Shown: positions 34,803-43,842 of the stretch, piece after piece
Layout: the number at the start of each line of letters is the position of its first letter
Numbering within the stretch: the stretch's first letter is position 1
Assembly (NCBI GenBank): GCA_046160625.1
Contig: JBJXGZ010000106.1
Location: forward strand, 1-64,000
Length of the DNA stretch: 64,000 nt
Origin: M3007 sp046160625
Lineage (GTDB): Bacteria; Bacteroidota; Bacteroidia; Chitinophagales; Saprospiraceae
Direction of reading: 5' to 3'
Made by a program: the position numbers and the translations under genes
Notes under the pieces: generated by a model
The model's database searches: none
Told to the model about the DNA's origin: nothing
Seen by the model: only the letters and a program-made list of their open reading frames with translations

Positions 34803-35485
34803 CTATCAGCGGCAAACTTGAAAAAATGAAAATCTACGCCTTCAAGGACCCGAGGTTTGAAAAACCCGTCCCTGGTGGCATATTCGAGGTGTTGATAAAC
34901 CCCGAAACCTACAGCTACGAATACAAAATAAAGTACAATGACAAGCAAGCGCCAGGAACCAGCGCCAAGGAACTGAAGTTTGATAAAATTGAACCGCGCA
35001 CCCTCGATTTCGAGATTTTGTTCGACAATACTGGCATTCTCCGCGAGGTCAAAGACAACCAGGCTTTCCTGGCTGAAATCCACCAATTCCGTGACCTGCT
35101 GCTTTCTATTGACGGTGACATCCACCGGCCTCCTTTTCTCAAAATCAACTGGGGGAATTTCTTAGTGCGCTGTTGTCTTTTGTCGCTCAACATCCAGTTC
35201 AAACTATTCCGCCCTGATGGCGCTCCAATCCGGGCCATTGCGAAAGCAAGTTTTCACGAATTCGTAGAGGACAACCTCCGTGCGGCAAAAGATGGCAAAA
35301 ACTCGCCCGATCTCACCCATGTCCGGGTGGTCAAATTCGGCGATACCCTGCCTCTGATGACCTACCGGATTTACGGCGACCCGCGATACTACCCTGAAGT
35401 AGCCCGCATCAATCATCTTCAGAATTTTCGAAAACTGACCCCTGGTCAGACCCTGATTTTTCCGCCACTAAAAAACGAAGCATAG
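34799..35485 (+). CDS. LysM-containing baseplate hub protein (Pvc7/Afp7-like)
   Basis: A 228-residue protein. The N-terminal part is tube-fold-like (EVLINPETYSYEYKIKYND, ELKFDKIEPRTLDFEILFDNTG), and the last about 50 residues form a LysM module (VRVVKFGDTLPLMTYRIYGDPRYYPEVARIN...LTPGQTLIFPP). In eCIS baseplates this protein sits between the tube-initiator ring and the spike (gp53-like role). Its start overlaps the DUF5908 stop by four bases, and its stop is one base before VgrG, a tight operon. Confidence 0.92.
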   Translation: MTISGKLEKMKIYAFKDPRFEKPVPGGIFEVLINPETYSYEYKIKYNDKQAPGTSAKELKFDKIEPRTLDFEILFDNTGILREVKDNQAFLAEIHQFRDLLLSIDGDIHRPPFLKINWGNFLVRCCLLSLNIQFKLFRPDGAPIRAIAKASFHEFVEDNLRAAKDGKNSPDLTHVRVVKFGDTLPLMTYRIYGDPRYYPEVARINHLQNFRKLTPGQTLIFPPLKNEA

Positions 35486-35486
35486 G

Positions 35487-37232
35487 ATGCCCAATACCCG
35501 AGCCATAGCACCCGAGGTTCAAAAAGACACCGTCACCTTCACCATAAAGGTGGATGGGCAGGCTTTGGATGCCACGTTTCAGGTAGCCGGCGTCACTGTT
35601 TGGAAGGAGATCAACCGCGTGGCCTCGGCCCGTCTAACGCTGGTAGACGGCGACCCGGCAGCCGAAAAATTTGTTGCCAGCAATGCCCCTGTGTTTTTGC
35701 CCGGAAAAGAGATTGAAATCTTGGCGGGCTACCACTCGAAGGAAGATACTATTTTCAAGGGCATCGTCGTCCGGCATAGCATCAGGATTCGGAAAGGCGG
35801 CGGACAGCTCACAGTTGAGTGCAAAGACCCGGCTGTGAAGATGACCCTCCAACCGCGCAGTCGCTATTTTTTGGAAAAAAAAGACAGTGAAATCCTGGAG
35901 GAAATCATCGGCGGCTACAGTTTGCAAAAACAGGTGGAAGCCACCCAATCCAAGCACGAGGAAGTCGTGCAAAAAGACCTGAGCGACTGGGATTTTTTAG
36001 TTCATCGTGCCGACCGCAATGGCCAGATGGTGTTGACCGAGGCAGGAAAGGTTCAGGTCTTCAAACCCGATTTCAAGCAGAAACCCATTCTGGAAGTACA
36101 GTACGGCGATACCCTTCTTGAATTCGATGCGGAAATAGATGCTCGCTGCCAGCCCGAAGTTGTGAAGGCTTCATTTTGGAGTCAGGCCGATCATGAGTGG
36201 ATTGAAATGGACGCTAAAGAGCCTTCAACGCCTGCTGCCGGCAACGTTTCGGCCTCAGACCTGGCGGGAGCAATGGGTTTCAAGACCTTCGTAATGAGTG
36301 TAAACGCCCAACCCAAGGAAGAGGAAGTTCAATCTCTGGCGGACGCCCGCCTGCTTCGCAACCGACTCGCCCGTATTCGGGGAAGAGCCGCTTTTGTCGG
36401 CCAGGCCAAATTGTTGCCCGGCCAGCTTCTGTCGCTCAAAGGAGTGGGCGAACGTTTCGAGGGAGATGTATTCGTTTCGGCAGTACGCCACACCTTAGCC
36501 GAAGGAAACTGGATAAGCGACGCCCAATTCGGCCTCGACCCCATGTGGTTTTTGGAGAGACCGGAACTTCCCGCCACCACCTTTGGTGGTTTGTTGAGCC
36601 AGGTACAGGGCCTGCAAGTGGGCGTGGTAACCCAATTGGAGGGCGACCCCGGCAAGGAGCACCGACTGCGGCTAAAGTTGCCCGGCGTCCAGCCGGACAG
36701 CGAAGGAGCCTGGGCGCGGATAGCCACCCTCGACGCGGGCGATTCACGGGGTTCTTTTTTTCGACCCGAAATAGGTGACGAAGTGCTTGTTGGTTTCTTC
36801 GATAACGACCCCCGTTACCCGGTGGTCCTCGGCGGACTTCACAGCAGCGCCAAACCCGCCCCGCTCGAAGCCAAGGACGACAATCACCAAAAAGGATTTT
36901 TCTCCCGCAGTAAAATGAAATTCCTATGGGACGACGACAAAAAAAGCCTTGAGCTATCCACCCCCGCCGGCAATCGGGTGCTGCTCTCCGAAGACGAAAA
37001 AACCCTTGGCCTCCAAGATCAGCACGGCAATAAAATCGTATTGGACAAGTCAGGCATCACCTTAGAAAGCACCAAAGACATCACCTTGAAAGCCAAAAAT
37101 AACCTGGTACTCGAAGGCAATCAACTCGAAGCAAAAGCCAAAACCAAAGCCTCCATGAACGGCAATGCCTCCACCGAAGTTAAGTCGGGAGGCACGCTCA
37201 CCATCAAGGGAGCTATGGTGCAAATCAATTAA
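35487..37232 (+). CDS. VgrG-like spike protein (gp27/gp5 fusion, Pvc8-like)
   Basis: A 581-residue trimeric spike. The N-terminal gp27-like part includes FQVAGVTVWKEINRVASARLTLVDGD, the IEILAGYHSKEDTIFKGIVV strand and a hub region with FLVHRADRNGQMV. An OB-fold follows (LQVGVVTQLEGDPGKEHRLRLKLPGV, about 375-460). The C-terminal gp5-type beta-helix has repeated strands (DKSGITLESTKDITLKAKNNLVLEGNQLEAKAK-like) ending GGTLTIKGAMVQIN. It is the puncturing needle below the tube and it receives the PAAR tip encoded next. No enzymatic extension domain is present at the C-terminus. Confidence 0.94.
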   Translation: MPNTRAIAPEVQKDTVTFTIKVDGQALDATFQVAGVTVWKEINRVASARLTLVDGDPAAEKFVASNAPVFLPGKEIEILAGYHSKEDTIFKGIVVRHSIRIRKGGGQLTVECKDPAVKMTLQPRSRYFLEKKDSEILEEIIGGYSLQKQVEATQSKHEEVVQKDLSDWDFLVHRADRNGQMVLTEAGKVQVFKPDFKQKPILEVQYGDTLLEFDAEIDARCQPEVVKASFWSQADHEWIEMDAKEPSTPAAGNVSASDLAGAMGFKTFVMSVNAQPKEEEVQSLADARLLRNRLARIRGRAAFVGQAKLLPGQLLSLKGVGERFEGDVFVSAVRHTLAEGNWISDAQFGLDPMWFLERPELPATTFGGLLSQVQGLQVGVVTQLEGDPGKEHRLRLKLPGVQPDSEGAWARIATLDAGDSRGSFFRPEIGDEVLVGFFDNDPRYPVVLGGLHSSAKPAPLEAKDDNHQKGFFSRSKMKFLWDDDKKSLELSTPAGNRVLLSEDEKTLGLQDQHGNKIVLDKSGITLESTKDITLKAKNNLVLEGNQLEAKAKTKASMNGNASTEVKSGGTLTIKGAMVQIN

Positions 37233-37271
37233 CCTTACAAGGGAAAATCGCAACCTTAAAAACAAGCAACC

Positions 37272-37559
37272 ATGCCGTTCGCAGCACGAATCACCGACTT
37301 GCACACCTGCCCGATGAGCAGCCCGAATCCTCATGTCGGAGGCCCCATCATGCCGCCCGGCGCCGTTACCGTGATTATCGGCGGTTTGCCAGCTGCCCGT
37401 GTCGGCGACATGGCTACTTGTACTGGGCCGCCCGATGTAATTGCGAAAGGCTCGTCCACCGTTTTCATCGGCGGCAAGCCGGCAGCTCGTATGGGTGACT
37501 CGACAGCCCACGGGGGTTCCATTGTGGCTGGTTGCGCCACCGTTAACATTGGCGGATGA
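37272..37559 (+). CDS. PAAR spike-tip protein
   Basis: A 95-residue PAAR protein. The repeated metal-binding/cone motifs are seen: MPFAARITDLHTCP, GGPIMPPGAVTVIIGGLPAARVGDMATC, and GSSTVFIGGKPAARMGDSTAHGG. Members sharpen the tip of the VgrG spike and bind a metal ion through His/Cys residues. It is 39 bases after VgrG. No C-terminal toxin domain is fused, so the main cargo is more likely the DUF4157 protein. Confidence 0.94.
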   Translation: MPFAARITDLHTCPMSSPNPHVGGPIMPPGAVTVIIGGLPAARVGDMATCTGPPDVIAKGSSTVFIGGKPAARMGDSTAHGGSIVAGCATVNIGG

Positions 37560-37587
37560 GTAACATAAGTATATAAATATCTAAGCC

Positions 37588-38022
37588 ATGCTGACAGAAC
37601 ATGCATTTCTTGGACGAGGCTGGAGTTTTCCTCCCACATTTCATCACCCCTCGGGGTCGGTCGTCATGGTGGCTATGGAAGAAGATATTTTCCAAAGCCT
37701 GAGCATTTTGCTCACCACCTTGCTCGGTGAGCGCATTATGCAGCCTTCGTATGGATGCAACCTCGAAGCGCTTTTGTTCGAATCGGTTGACACCAGCACC
37801 CAAACCCTCATCGCCGATCAAATTGAAACGGCCATTCTCTACCACGAACCCCGGATTAAACCGGAGCGAATCGAACTGATCCCGCAATTATTGATCGAAG
37901 GGATGGTGCGCATCGAGGTGGATTTTACCATTCGTTCCACCAATACCCGGCACAACTTCGTCTTCCCCTTCTACAAAGAGGAAGGGATTAACCTTCAAGA
38001 ATCCATTTCGCCAAACACCTAA
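37588..38022 (+). CDS. Baseplate wedge protein, gp25-like (Pvc9-like)
   Basis: A 144-residue gp25/GPW family protein. Features are GWSFPPTFHHPSGSVVMVAMEEDIFQSL, the characteristic LLTTLLGERIMQPSYGCNLEALLFE (the EPR-like motif region has ERIMQP), and AILYHEPRIKPERIEL. It nucleates sheath assembly in the baseplate of contractile machines. It is placed between PAAR and the large gp6-like gene, as in Photorhabdus-type loci. Confidence 0.92.
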   Translation: MLTEHAFLGRGWSFPPTFHHPSGSVVMVAMEEDIFQSLSILLTTLLGERIMQPSYGCNLEALLFESVDTSTQTLIADQIETAILYHEPRIKPERIELIPQLLIEGMVRIEVDFTIRSTNTRHNFVFPFYKEEGINLQESISPNT

Positions 38023-38053
38023 CCATTTCGCCAAACTCCCATTTGGCAGCAAA

Positions 38054-41000
38054 ATGCTGAATCGAATGCCGTCGAAAACAAATTGCATTGAAAAAAACCC
38101 GCTCCAGCGCGATGGAACCCATCAACTGCAACGGACTACAGCTGCCCTCCAGCCGGAGACGGTTGGTTTGGAACAACGCAGTGTGTCCGATTGGCTGAAG
38201 TATTTCAGCAATTTGTCCAGGGGCATTCGCTTTTATGATCCCGGGGACGCACCCGGCGCGGAGGGAACAAAAAACTGGCGACCCTTTTTCCCGCAAATCT
38301 CCGAAGCCGATTTGCAGGCGGCCCTTCTCCGAAGCGATAACGAACCTCATCGGGCGCTGCTCCTGGCTTTTTTACACCTTTACAAACATGCCCAGGACGA
38401 CTTCAATAACCTCCCACGCCGCCACCTGGACTTTTACTACCAACAGGTACTCCGAATGGCGCTTCGTCCGCCCCATCCCGACAAGGTCCATTTGGTTTTC
38501 GAACCGGCCCGTGGCCTCACCCAACATCTCATCGAAAAGGATACACTGCTTGATGCCGGCAAAGACAGCCTCGGTCAGCCGCTGCTCTACAAAACCACCG
38601 ACGACCTGCTGATGAATACGGCAACAGTGGCAGAGCTCCGGTCCGTTTTTCGAAAAAATGGACCACACATCGCTCCGGTGGCAAACAGCGCAGACGGGCA
38701 AGGCACCCCCTTCGAGGAGGGGCAACTTCCAGCCTGGCCTGCCTTCGGTCATGAAGGCTTGCCGGCGGGTCGGGTCGGGTTTGCCCTCGCATCGCCCATG
38801 CTTTTGCTGAAGGAAGGAAAACGGACGGTGACGTTGCCCTTCGTTTTCGATTCGCCGGTAGCCGAGGACTTTTCTGAATCCGACCTAAAAACGGCTTTTC
38901 AGGTATTCGCCACCGGGGAGTCGGGATGGTTGGGGCCGTTCGTTTTGTCCAGCGCCTCGGTGCAAAAAAACAATAACAAGCTTTTGTCGGGTATTACGCT
39001 CGAATTCATGGCGCCTGCGGGAGCGGAAGCCCTGACCCCCTACGTCGAATTCGTTCACCTTGCCGGTTTCAACACCCACAACCCCTTGGTTCGTTTGGAA
39101 TTAAAGCCAAACCCAGAAGGCCATCGTGTGTGGCATGGCTTAAAAAATGCCTCGCTCAAGTCCCTCCAAATTAAGGTGGATGTCGAGGGAATAAAAGACC
39201 TCCAGGTCGAAAACGACCTTACCCAGGTGGATGCCTCCAAACCGTTCCTGCCCTTCGGCCCCATTCCGCATAGTGGGTCGTCGTGCTACATCGGATCGCG
39301 GGAAGCCTTATCCAAAAACCCGAAAGAAATAACCCTAGAATGGGATTGGATGAATTTACCCACCACCCGTCGAACCGAAATGGACGGCGCTTCCGGGAAA
39401 TTTTACATTTGGAAGGATCAAGCCTGGGGAGACCAAATTTCGAAGTTCACTCTATTTGACAAGCCTGGTTTTTCGGTGAAATGGCCCCAGAAAGCCACCG
39501 TAGTTTCTCAAATATCCGCGCAATTAGCCGAAGTCTATTTGGTCGCTTCGCCGACGTATCAGATTGTAGGCGGCATTAACCCCATGCTACCAAGGTCCCG
39601 GGTCGCGGTATCGGTGGTTGCGCCCTTACAGGTTGCTGCAGCTTTGACGACCGTCAATCCAATTTTCCATATCCGGCTTCGGGACAATTTCCTTCGGCTG
39701 TCAATAGACCGGAAACTTGGCCACGATCTTTATCCCGAGGAGCTGGCCGATCACTATCAGGACAAAGAAGCCTATCCGAAAAAGCCTCTTCAGCCCTACA
39801 CCCCGCTCGCCCAAAACATCCGCCTCCATTATCAGGCTGAAACGCGGGGCGAACCCATGACTTCGGGCGCTGAGCTCGCAGTTTTGGAACAGAATTACTT
39901 AAGCCGCGAAGTGCAGTTTTTCCATTTGGCGCCTTTCGGGCAAAAAGAGGAGCATCCGTTTTTGCGTAAATCCCTGCCCTTTGCCACGCAGGGGGGGCTG
40001 TGCCTTTTACCTTATTTCCCCAATGAGGGCGAACTCTACATCGGTTTGAAAAATGCGGAAGCACGCCGGACGGTCACTCTCTTTTTCCTGCTCGCTGAGG
40101 GAACTGCCAACCCCGACAAAATCAACGACGACCAGCGCTTAGTCTGGAGCGTACTATGCCTCGACACCTGGAAGGAGCTAGACCAAAACGCCGTTTTGAG
40201 TGACAGCTCCCAGCAATGGCTCAACTCGGGTATTGTTCGGATTGCCCTGCCACCGGAAACAAGCACCGACAACACCCTGCTCCCGTCGGGTTTCGTCTGG
40301 CTCCGAGCGGCCATGAAGTCCGATACTGACGCCGCCTGCCAAGTGCTTGGCATTTTCACACAAGCTGTAGAGGCCGAATTTGTTATACCGCCAATCATCC
40401 CTGCCGACCGCCTTGATGCGCCACTGCCGGCAGGAATCATCCAAAAATTGGTGAACCGCCAAGCGGAGGTCAAAAAAGTATTGCAACCTGGTGCTTCCTT
40501 TGGTGGGCGGCCCCTCGAAAAACCGGAAGCCTATTACACGCGGGTGAGCGAGCGCCTGCGACACCGCAACCGGGCTATCGGTATCTGGGATTACGAACGA
40601 TTGGTGCTCGAACAATTTCCCGAGATAGCAAAAGTCCGCTGCCTAAACCACAGTTCCGACAACCAGGAACTGGTGCCCGGCGCTGTCAGTCTAGTCGTGG
40701 TGCCGGTGCTAGACAAGCGCTCCGGCCCCAGCCTCCTGACGCCAAGAACCGACGCACCTACGCTTGCTCGAATTCGCGATTTTTTGAAAAGCCGCATCTC
40801 GCCATGGATCGAGCTGTTTGTCCAAAATCCGGATTTCGAAGAAGTAAAATTGGACTTCCGAGTAAAAATGCACCCGAAGTTCGAGGCCGATTTCGGCTTC
40901 TACCGTAGGGCACTCAACCAGGCGCTCGTGGCCTATTTGTCGCCTTGGGTGGCTCGTCCGGATCTCGGGGTGCATTTTGGTGGCAACGTGCACAAAAGCG

Positions 41001-41167
41001 TGGTCTGGAATTTTTTGGAAAACCACCCCTTCGTGGATTTCATCACCGAAATCAGGATGGTTCGCAGCTCCGATCCCAACAAAGACCTCGATGAAATTAC
41101 CCCTTCCTCCTCCCGGGCCATTCTGGTCTCGGCGGCGGAACACGACATCAAACCAACAACATCGTAG
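38054..41167 (+). CDS. Large baseplate wedge protein (gp6/J-like, Pvc11-like)
   Basis: A 1037-residue baseplate protein. The N-terminal DWLKYFSNLSRGIRFYDPGD motif is typical of the Pvc11/Afp11 family, followed by long regions with baseplate J-like content. The C-terminal part has RRLRHRNRAIGIWDYERLVLEQFPEIAKVRCLNH (the baseplate J-like signature, about residues 835-870) and VVVPVLDK. It forms the wedge that holds the baseplate around the hub. The start at 38054 gives a 31-base gap to gp25; an ATG 12 bases later is an alternative. Confidence 0.88.
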   Translation: MLNRMPSKTNCIEKNPLQRDGTHQLQRTTAALQPETVGLEQRSVSDWLKYFSNLSRGIRFYDPGDAPGAEGTKNWRPFFPQISEADLQAALLRSDNEPHRALLLAFLHLYKHAQDDFNNLPRRHLDFYYQQVLRMALRPPHPDKVHLVFEPARGLTQHLIEKDTLLDAGKDSLGQPLLYKTTDDLLMNTATVAELRSVFRKNGPHIAPVANSADGQGTPFEEGQLPAWPAFGHEGLPAGRVGFALASPMLLLKEGKRTVTLPFVFDSPVAEDFSESDLKTAFQVFATGESGWLGPFVLSSASVQKNNNKLLSGITLEFMAPAGAEALTPYVEFVHLAGFNTHNPLVRLELKPNPEGHRVWHGLKNASLKSLQIKVDVEGIKDLQVENDLTQVDASKPFLPFGPIPHSGSSCYIGSREALSKNPKEITLEWDWMNLPTTRRTEMDGASGKFYIWKDQAWGDQISKFTLFDKPGFSVKWPQKATVVSQISAQLAEVYLVASPTYQIVGGINPMLPRSRVAVSVVAPLQVAAALTTVNPIFHIRLRDNFLRLSIDRKLGHDLYPEELADHYQDKEAYPKKPLQPYTPLAQNIRLHYQAETRGEPMTSGAELAVLEQNYLSREVQFFHLAPFGQKEEHPFLRKSLPFATQGGLCLLPYFPNEGELYIGLKNAEARRTVTLFFLLAEGTANPDKINDDQRLVWSVLCLDTWKELDQNAVLSDSSQQWLNSGIVRIALPPETSTDNTLLPSGFVWLRAAMKSDTDAACQVLGIFTQAVEAEFVIPPIIPADRLDAPLPAGIIQKLVNRQAEVKKVLQPGASFGGRPLEKPEAYYTRVSERLRHRNRAIGIWDYERLVLEQFPEIAKVRCLNHSSDNQELVPGAVSLVVVPVLDKRSGPSLLTPRTDAPTLARIRDFLKSRISPWIELFVQNPDFEEVKLDFRVKMHPKFEADFGFYRRALNQALVAYLSPWVARPDLGVHFGGNVHKSVVWNFLENHPFVDFITEIRMVRSSDPNKDLDEITPSSSRAILVSAAEHDIKPTTS

Positions 41168-41217
41168 CAAATCCAACGAAGCTCCGCCAGCCGGGGTTTC
41201 GAGTTTCTCATTGAAAA

Positions 41218-43842
41218 ATGCCCAGATCAGTAACCATACCAAAAACACCGGTTCGCCGACCCAGCCAGGACTTCAAAACCCTGCGGGATAGCGGTATTCT
41301 CCGGCTCGAACAGTTGGCCGGTGAAACCTGGACCGACTACAATACCCACGACCCTGGCATTACCTTCCTCGAGGCATTTTGCTATGTGTTGAGCGACTTA
41401 GGCTACCGCTTGGGAATGCCCGACGAAGATTTCTTCGCGCACCCTTCGGGAAACCAGGCCTTACTCCAACGGCAGTTCCCTTCCGCTCGCCGCGTATTGC
41501 CCGCCGGCCCATTCACGGTCAACGACTACCGTAAACTCTTAGCCGATGTGCCCGGTGTTCAGAATGCCTGGTTATTTCCTTCCAGACGAACCATCCTTCG
41601 GGTGGATTGCAGCGAGAGCCGCATCGTGCCCGAGCCGACACCCATCACCCCCAAGCATAGGCAGCAGGCATTTACCCTCCGAGGCATTTGGGATATTATG
41701 CTCGAATTCGACGAAGCGCTGAGCGATGCCGAAAAACCGAACGTGACGGATGCAGTTCGGAAAACCTACCATGCACATCGCAACCTCTGTGAAGACCTCG
41801 AAAGGGTGGAAACTATCCAGCAAGAAAACTTCATGGTCTGCGCCGAAATCGAACTTCTGCCCCAAGCTGACATAGATAAGGTGCACGCCCAAATCCTGTA
41901 CGACATCCAACAATTCCTCACTCCGCCGCTTCGACGCTACACCGTGGGTGAACTTTTGGACATGGGCCACACTGCCGAAGAAATCTACGAAGGGCCCCTG
42001 CTTCGCAACGGGTTCATCCTCGACGATGACCTCGACAAGACCGCCTTGCCAGACGAAGAAATCATCATCCGGACATCTGACCTGCTCCGCGTCATCTTTC
42101 GCGTACCGGGAGTAGAAACAATTCGCCGGATCCATCTCAACTATTTCGACAAGGATAAAACCGGTGACGAAGGCCTCGCCTGGGAAATCAAACTTCCAGG
42201 CCGCACCCAGCCGCGCGTTTCGGAAAAATCGCCCATCCGTTTCTTTAAGGACCTGCTCCCCTTCCGCTCACATCCTGACAAAGTACAGGCTCACTTGGCC
42301 AAACTCCAACAGTCGGATTTAGATATTGCCGCCGCCAAAAGCACGGCCTCAGATGACTTGCCCTACCCGCCCGGCGTATTCCAGCATCCTGGCGATTACA
42401 CTTCGCTCCTCAACGACCTGCCCCGTACCTACGGCGTCGGGCCCTTGGGGTTGCCGGCTTCTGCCTCCGAACAACACCGGGTCAGCGCTCTTCAACTGAA
42501 AGGTTTTCTACTGCACTTCGACCAATTCCTGGCCAATGCTTTTGCCACAGCAGCTGCCTTGCCTAATTTTTTTGACCTCCAAAACGACGATCCCCAAGGC
42601 TTTCCTTTTCAAAAAATTGTGGATTTGCGCGGCATGGATGCCCTGTTCGCCGAAGATGCCGAGACCTTTTTGAAGGATATAAGCGGAAATAATCCCTCCC
42701 TGCACATCAAACGCCGTCATCAATTTCTGGATCACCTGTTGGCTCGTTTCGGTGAAAATTTCGGCGATTACGTGCTTCTGCTTCGCAACCTCTTAGGCGA
42801 GCTGAAAGCCGATTCGCGCCTGCTGAACATTAAAACGGCTTTCCTCCGCGATTTGGAAACCCTTGCCAAACGCCGAGCCGCCGCCTACGACTACCGCAAC
42901 CCCTCCGCCACCCTTTGGAGTCCGCCTACCGAACTGAAGGATTCGCCCAACGTAAGCGGCTTCGAACACCGTGTAGCGCGCTTGGTCGGCATAGACAACA
43001 TCCATCGGCGCAACTTAGTCAATTTCGACATCGAACACGTAGCCGAACACGACGAAGCGACGGGAACCGACTTCAAATTTAAAATCCTCAAACCCAATTC
43101 CAGCAAAGTCCTTTTAAGCGGCCACCTGAGCTATCCTACCCAAACTGATATGCTCTTCGCCCTGCGGGAAATCGTAACCCTGGCCACCGACCTAACCAAC
43201 TACGATCTGAAAACAGCAACCGACGGCAGGTTTTTTTTCAACATTGTGGACAAACAGAAAAAAATTGTCGCGCGGCGGTTACAGTTTTTTAAAAATGAAA
43301 GTGGCTGTTTAAGTGCGATGAGAAACCTTCGCCAATTCCTAGCGGCGCGCTATTCGGAAGAAAGCATTTTTATCGTCGAACATCTCCTGCTCAGGCCTGC
43401 CGACTCAGAGGACCCGCTTCTGCCTGTGTGCACCGAACCCGACTGCAGCACTTGCGAAAACATGGACCCCTATTCTTTTCGCATGACCATCATTTTGCCC
43501 GCCTTTGCACCCCGTTTTACCAACATGAACTTCCGGCGCTTCCTCGAAAAAACCATTCGCCTCGAACTGCCCGCACACATTCTCCCCCGCATTTGCTGGA
43601 TAGATGCTTCCCAAATGGCAGCTTGGGAATTGGTTTATAAAAACTGGCTGGAAACCTTTCGCGAGCGGAGCCACAAACCCGAATCCATCCCCAACAACCG
43701 CCTCGATGTTCAAGAGCTTTTCTCCGTACTCAACGACCTGCACTCCATCTATCCCGTCGGCACCCTCCACGACTGCGAAGATGGCAACGATGAAAATGCC
43801 ATTGTCCTCGGAAGAACCCAAATAGGCGAGATGCCTACTTGA
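41218..43842 (+). CDS. Large baseplate wedge protein (gp7-like, Pvc12-like)
   Basis: An 874-residue wedge protein. The N-terminus has the conserved LAGETWTDYNTHDPGITFLEAFCYVLSDLGYR stretch (quoted from residues about 33-64) seen in Pvc12/Afp12 families, followed by a PAGPFTVNDYRKLLADVPGV block. The central region contains helices and repeated KGFLLHFDQFLANA-like segments. The C-terminal third is long and divergent. With the preceding gene it builds the six wedges. The stop codon overlaps the next gene's start (ATGA). The reading frame is free of repeats. Confidence 0.85.
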   Translation: MPRSVTIPKTPVRRPSQDFKTLRDSGILRLEQLAGETWTDYNTHDPGITFLEAFCYVLSDLGYRLGMPDEDFFAHPSGNQALLQRQFPSARRVLPAGPFTVNDYRKLLADVPGVQNAWLFPSRRTILRVDCSESRIVPEPTPITPKHRQQAFTLRGIWDIMLEFDEALSDAEKPNVTDAVRKTYHAHRNLCEDLERVETIQQENFMVCAEIELLPQADIDKVHAQILYDIQQFLTPPLRRYTVGELLDMGHTAEEIYEGPLLRNGFILDDDLDKTALPDEEIIIRTSDLLRVIFRVPGVETIRRIHLNYFDKDKTGDEGLAWEIKLPGRTQPRVSEKSPIRFFKDLLPFRSHPDKVQAHLAKLQQSDLDIAAAKSTASDDLPYPPGVFQHPGDYTSLLNDLPRTYGVGPLGLPASASEQHRVSALQLKGFLLHFDQFLANAFATAAALPNFFDLQNDDPQGFPFQKIVDLRGMDALFAEDAETFLKDISGNNPSLHIKRRHQFLDHLLARFGENFGDYVLLLRNLLGELKADSRLLNIKTAFLRDLETLAKRRAAAYDYRNPSATLWSPPTELKDSPNVSGFEHRVARLVGIDNIHRRNLVNFDIEHVAEHDEATGTDFKFKILKPNSSKVLLSGHLSYPTQTDMLFALREIVTLATDLTNYDLKTATDGRFFFNIVDKQKKIVARRLQFFKNESGCLSAMRNLRQFLAARYSEESIFIVEHLLLRPADSEDPLLPVCTEPDCSTCENMDPYSFRMTIILPAFAPRFTNMNFRRFLEKTIRLELPAHILPRICWIDASQMAAWELVYKNWLETFRERSHKPESIPNNRLDVQELFSVLNDLHSIYPVGTLHDCEDGNDENAIVLGRTQIGEMPT